Part shown: one piece after another, positions 6,770-10,905 of the stretch
How the letters are laid out: each line of letters starts with the position of its first letter
How positions within the stretch are numbered: the first letter of the stretch is position 1
Translations under genes and position numbers: made by a program
The notes under the pieces: model-generated
The model's database searches: none
What the model saw: only the letters and a program-made list of their open reading frames with translations
What the model was told of the DNA's origin: nothing
Source: Chloroflexota bacterium
Lineage (GTDB): Bacteria > Chloroflexota > Dehalococcoidia > SHYB01
Assembly (NCBI GenBank): GCA_016200725.1
Contig: JACQEE010000280.1
Location: forward strand, 1-10,905
Reading direction: 5' to 3'
Length of the DNA stretch: 10,905 nt

Positions 6770-6775
6770 CTCCTC
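6770..6775 (-). promoter_or_regulatory. Ribosome binding site deciding the TTG start of the DUF1326 gene
   Basis: GAGGAG on the minus strand lies four bases before TTG (6763-6765), within the 14-base gap after the deacylase stop. Confidence 0.55.
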
Positions 6776-6779
6776 GAGG

Positions 6780-8489
6780 CTACGACGTAGAGTAGTCGCC
6801 GCTGCGGAGCAACGCGCCGGGTGTCGCGCCGGTGTGGACGCCGTGCTCTAGCAGCACCTGGCCGTTGACGACGGTGTAGTGGATGCCCTGCGCTTTGTGG
6901 TACATGCGTGGATTGTTCCCCGGTAGGTCGAAGACCTTCTCGCGGGCGCAGGGGGCGACAGTGTCGGGGTCGAAGACGACGATGTCGGCGGCCTTGCCTG
7001 CGGCGATGAGACCGCGGTCGGTGAGTCCCATCACGAGCGCGGGCATGTGGCTGAGGCGGCGCACGGCGTCCTCGAGCGTGAGGCGCTTGCGCTCGCGCAC
7101 CCACTTGCTGAGCAGCACCGTCGAGTAGTCAGTGCCGGGGTCGAATTCGAGGTGCGCGCCGGCATCGGAGACGCCCACGATGGTCTGCGGGTGGCGCAGG
7201 ATCTCGGTCACCGCGTCGTCGTCGGCGTTGAGGATGCCCTCGTAGGCGAAGCCGGTCGCGAGGTTTTCCTCGACGGCGAGATCGAGCATCGCGTCGAAGG
7301 GATGCTTGTGCTGTTCGGCGGCGATCTCGGCGATGTACCGACCTTCGAGGCGCTTGTTCTTCGGCAGCGACGCCTCGCGGACGACGACGGTCTTGAGGTC
7401 GCGGCGCGGCAGCGTCGTGGCGACGAGGTAGTCGAACTCCTGGCGCAGCGCTGGTCGCAGCGAGGGATCGCCGAGTAGACGTCGTCGCTCGGCGAGGTCC
7501 GGCGTCTCGACCACATTGCCGAACTTGGAGAAGTGCTGAAAGAGGATCGTGTAGGTGAACGAGAAGTCGAAGTCGATCGAGCGGCAGGAGCCCATCGCGT
7601 ACACGCGGCCGCCTTGCCAGTTGGCGTCCTCCATCGCGTTGAGGATGTCGCGGTAGCCGTGCGGCCGCTCGGGCTTGTAGAAGAGCGCGTTCCAGACGAC
7701 GGGGCGACCGCTGGCCTTGGAGATGGCGGCGAAGAAGGGCCAGTTGTCGGGCGTCTGCATCGTGCCGTCGTTCTTGGGGTTGTAGGCGAGGATGCCGCGC
7801 CCGAACTCCTTGAGCACGCAGCCGAGGGCCATCAACTCGGCGTCGCTGGCGAGGCGGCTGGGCACCGGCTTGCCGTTCATCGCGTAGTCGAAGATCTGGC
7901 GCGACGTCGAGAAGCCCCACGCGCCCGCGGCCATCGCCTCGCGGACGAGCGCCTGCATGCGCGCGACCTCGTCGGGCTTCGCCTCGCGCTCATAGGCGTC
8001 GCCGCCCATGACGTTGTAGCGCACGGCGGAGTGGCCGATCTGCGCCATGACGTTCACGCCGAGGCTTCGCCCGACGCGGTCGAGGTACTGCGGGAAGGTG
8101 CTCCACTCCCAGCCGAGGCCCTTGTTGAGCACGTCCATCCTGATGCCTTCGACGCGCGCGAGGATGCCCATGAGATAGTCGCGGTCGGTGGCGGTCGGTT
8201 TGCACGGGGCGAGGGTGAAGCCGCAGTTGCCCATGAGGATGGTGGTGATGCCGTGCCAGCAGGAGGAGGTGGCGAGCGGGTCCCACATGAGTTGCGCGTC
8301 GTAGTGGGTGTGCAGGTCGATGAAACCGGGGGAGACGGCGAGGCCATCGGCGTCGATGACGCGTCGCGCTGAGCCGTCGATGTCGCCGACGCCGGCGATC
8401 GTGCCGCCCTGCACGGCCACGCTACCGTGGAATGACGGCGCGCCGCTGCCGTCGACGATGCGCGCGTTCTTGATCAAGAGGTCGTACAT
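6780..8489 (-). CDS. Amidohydrolase family 3, N-acyl-D-amino-acid deacylase-like
   Basis: A 569-residue metal-dependent amidohydrolase of the D-aminoacylase/N-acyl-D-amino-acid deacylase group (family 3), expected to hydrolyse an amide or related bond in the cytosol. Order: N-terminal small beta domain (MYDLLIKNARIVDGSG), metal motif FIDLHTHYDAQ with His60 and His62, GNCGFTLAP with Cys89 (a zinc ligand in D-aminoacylase), GHSAVR with His153, GVSDAGAH with Asp442 (catalytic Asp position), then C-terminal beta domain GKAADIVVFDPDTV. The two later His ligands of characterised D-aminoacylase are not apparent: the matching places read GILAYNPKN and VVWNALFY. It therefore probably belongs to a different subgroup whose substrate is unknown. 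ATG at 8489 with GGAGGT five bases upstream. First gene of an operon with the DUF1326 gene; divergent from the class III aminotransferase. Confidence 0.88.
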   Translation of the reverse strand: MYDLLIKNARIVDGSGAPSFHGSVAVQGGTIAGVGDIDGSARRVIDADGLAVSPGFIDLHTHYDAQLMWDPLATSSCWHGITTILMGNCGFTLAPCKPTATDRDYLMGILARVEGIRMDVLNKGLGWEWSTFPQYLDRVGRSLGVNVMAQIGHSAVRYNVMGGDAYEREAKPDEVARMQALVREAMAAGAWGFSTSRQIFDYAMNGKPVPSRLASDAELMALGCVLKEFGRGILAYNPKNDGTMQTPDNWPFFAAISKASGRPVVWNALFYKPERPHGYRDILNAMEDANWQGGRVYAMGSCRSIDFDFSFTYTILFQHFSKFGNVVETPDLAERRRLLGDPSLRPALRQEFDYLVATTLPRRDLKTVVVREASLPKNKRLEGRYIAEIAAEQHKHPFDAMLDLAVEENLATGFAYEGILNADDDAVTEILRHPQTIVGVSDAGAHLEFDPGTDYSTVLLSKWVRERKRLTLEDAVRRLSHMPALVMGLTDRGLIAAGKAADIVVFDPDTVAPCAREKVFDLPGNNPRMYHKAQGIHYTVVNGQVLLEHGVHTGATPGALLRSGDYSTS

Positions 8490-8516
8490 GGCCCACCTCC
8501 GCCCCGTGAGGGGATG

Positions 8517-8522
8517 ATACTA
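8517..8522 (-). promoter_or_regulatory. Possible -10 box of the deacylase operon
   Basis: TAGTAT on the minus strand, 27 bases before the ATG at 8489, leaves room for the GGAGGT ribosome binding site (bases 8495-8500). It matches TATAAT in four of six positions and has no clear -35. Confidence 0.3.
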
Positions 8523-8549
8523 CGCGCCGGTGAGGCCGTGTTTCCTAGG

Positions 8550-8555
8550 TATACT
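8550..8555 (+). promoter_or_regulatory. Start-proximal -10 box of the class III aminotransferase (leaderless-type)
   Basis: TATACT (five of six matches to TATAAT) followed by eight bases and the ATG at 8564. The predicted transcription start is about two bases before the ATG, matching the lack of a Shine-Dalgarno. It shares the 74-base divergent region with the deacylase promoter. Confidence 0.5.
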
Positions 8556-8563
8556 TGAGCGCC

Positions 8564-9994
<1,431 letters not shown>

Positions 9995-10006
9995 GAGGCA
10001 CGCCGC

Positions 10007-10012
10007 TACAAT
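10007..10012 (+). promoter_or_regulatory. Start-proximal -10 box of the zinc-ribbon/RDD gene (leaderless-type)
   Basis: TACAAT followed by six bases and the ATG at 10019. Standard -10 spacing puts the transcription start exactly on the A of the ATG. There is no credible Shine-Dalgarno. It lies in the 24-base gap after the class III aminotransferase. Confidence 0.5.
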
Positions 10013-10018
10013 AGGCGC

Positions 10019-10594
10019 ATGGCCGCAACAAGCCCCGCCGTCCGGTGCATCAACTGCTCGCTGGAGAACCTGTCGAGCGCGACTTTCTGCCAGCGTTGCG
10101 GGTCGCTGCTGGGTACGCTGGCCGAAGGGGACATCGCCTCGACGAAGCGGCGCGCGCTGACGTGGGTCGTTGACCTCATCTCGGTGTTCATTCCATATGT
10201 GAACGTGGCGTTCATCGTCGGCGACCTGTTTGGCTTTCGACGGGGCAAGACCTTCGGCGGCTACGTGGCGAAGACGCGGGTCGTGCGTGAGAATGCTGAG
10301 GTCGCCGGCTTCTATCATTCGATGGTGCGGGCCGCCGCGGCGACTTTGAGTCTCATACCGCTCGGTGCCGGCTTCTTCTGGTCGCTGTGGGACGAGCGGC
10401 GGCAGACATGGCACGATAAAATCATGGGGACGTACGTCGTGAACGACACGCCGCAGTTTGCCACACGGCGCGCATCGAGTTCACGCGCGGCCGTAGCCTT
10501 CTTCTGGCTGGCTCTGGTGGTGTACCTTGGGGTGGGCACGGCAATGATTACCCTGTTCATCTGGGCCTGGAGCAGAGGGCCAAACTTACACTGA
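10019..10594 (+). CDS. Zinc-ribbon plus RDD-family membrane protein
   Basis: 191 residues. The N-terminus holds a zinc ribbon (Cys10 and Cys13 in CINC; Cys24 and Cys27 in CQRC), probably cytoplasmic. An RDD-like domain follows: KRRALTWVVDLISVFIP (43-59) with a first membrane segment at about 47-68, GKTFGGYVAKTRVVREN (76-92), a hydrophobic stretch near 104-122, and the diagnostic end SLWDERRQTWHDKIMGTYVV (122-141). A last membrane segment is at about 157-183, then a short tail. RDD proteins have no single known role; some are proposed to be transporters. The zinc ribbon suggests a regulatory or protein-binding part. Its stop overlaps the start of the ThyX-like gene by one base (TGATG), so the two are cotranscribed and probably translationally coupled, although no shared function is known. 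Confidence 0.85.
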   Translation: MAATSPAVRCINCSLENLSSATFCQRCGSLLGTLAEGDIASTKRRALTWVVDLISVFIPYVNVAFIVGDLFGFRRGKTFGGYVAKTRVVRENAEVAGFYHSMVRAAAATLSLIPLGAGFFWSLWDERRQTWHDKIMGTYVVNDTPQFATRRASSSRAAVAFFWLALVVYLGVGTAMITLFIWAWSRGPNLH

Positions 10595-10905
10595 TGACCA
10601 CAACGCAAACAAACCAACAACTCCGCGTTTACCCGCTCGACCCGCGCGCGATGAGCCAGGAGCAGATTGCGGTGGTGTTCGCGATGACATCGCGGAACCC
10701 GCAGTCGTTCGACGAGATTGCGAAGGTGGTGACCGAGTCCAAGGCGGCGGACTTCAACGAGAAATGGGTCGTGGGCTATGGGCACGCCTCGGTGGCCGAG
10801 CACGCCGTCCTGCACATGGCCGTGGAGAACCTCTCGCGCCTGGCCTGCGACGTGCTGGAGGATAACCGGCTGGCGTCGTACACCGAGAAGTCGTCGCGCT
10901 ACCAG
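10594..10905 (+). CDS. ThyX-like (FAD-dependent thymidylate synthase family) protein, 5' part
   Basis: The first 104 residues of a protein leaving the right edge. It resembles the N-terminal half of ThyX, the flavin enzyme making dTMP from dUMP: GYGHASVAEHAVLHMAVENLSR (61-82) corresponds to the ThyX GHxSxxEH and SR segment, and NRLASYTEKSSRYQ (91-104) to the region that normally holds RHRxxSxNxxSxRY. The diagnostic Arg-His-Arg is Asp90-Asn91-Arg92, so canonical thymidylate synthase activity is uncertain. I recall similar EDNRLASYTEK-type proteins in Dehalococcoidia annotated as ThyX, but this is memory, not a search. The ATG at 10594 overlaps the stop of the RDD gene by one base. No separate promoter or strong Shine-Dalgarno is seen, which fits translational coupling. 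Confidence 0.8.
   Translation, partial: MTTTQTNQQLRVYPLDPRAMSQEQIAVVFAMTSRNPQSFDEIAKVVTESKAADFNEKWVVGYGHASVAEHAVLHMAVENLSRLACDVLEDNRLASYTEKSSRYQ

Noticed and set aside
6766..7104. Upstream extension of the DUF1326 frame into the deacylase gene
   Set aside because: It is Arg/Pro-rich and overlaps conserved deacylase sequence; the family homology begins just after the TTG at 6765, which has a ribosome binding site.
7533..8372. Plus-strand open frame of 279 codons over the deacylase
   Set aside because: Val/Glu/Arg-rich antisense shadow with no recognisable domain.

Overview
The window is GC-rich, densely packed bacterial chromosome from an organism with a SecDF translocase. It carries nine protein-coding units plus one very small ORF. 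I favour a Chloroflexota-type bacterium (Dehalococcoidia or SAR202-like). The reasons are the style of the ThyX-like protein at the right edge, the family 3 amidohydrolase, and several genes whose -10 box lies directly before the start codon, as in leaderless mRNAs. This is recognition from memory, not a database result. I saw no rRNA, tRNA, CRISPR array, transposase, integrase or phage gene.

Layout. Left (1-3683, plus strand): the 3' end of secD, then secF 15 bases later. This secF encodes 898 residues instead of about 300. The extra length lies between membrane segments 1 and 2 and consists of about nine tandem copies of a 74-residue unit resembling the normal SecF P1 domain. Its proton-relay Asp is also replaced by Asn. 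This is the most striking object in the window. secF converges on a class IV PLP aminotransferase (minus strand, 3680-4558), and the two genes share one CTAG for both stop codons.

Middle (4559-5057): about 500 bases without a conventional gene, but not empty. They hold a start-proximal -10 for the aminotransferase and, on the plus strand, a sigma70-like promoter, a leader hairpin, a near-perfect Shine-Dalgarno and a 12-codon Lys-rich ORF. A strong hairpin terminator, a REP-like palindrome and a hairpin over the next gene's stop codon follow.

Centre-right (5058-8489, minus strand): a probable operon of a family 3 amidohydrolase (N-acyl-D-amino-acid deacylase-like) followed 14 bases later by a DUF1326 protein. 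An aldo/keto reductase then follows, apparently with its own promoter.

Right (8490-10905, plus strand): a 74-base divergent promoter region, then a class III aminotransferase carrying a REP-like palindromic element in frame. Next come a zinc-ribbon/RDD membrane protein and, overlapping its stop by one base, the start of a ThyX-like protein with Asp-Asn-Arg in place of the ThyX Arg-His-Arg motif.

SecD and SecF together use the proton gradient to help pull exported proteins across the membrane. The deacylase, DUF1326 protein, reductase and class III aminotransferase look like accessory amino-acid or amide metabolism, but no defined pathway can be assigned from sequence alone.
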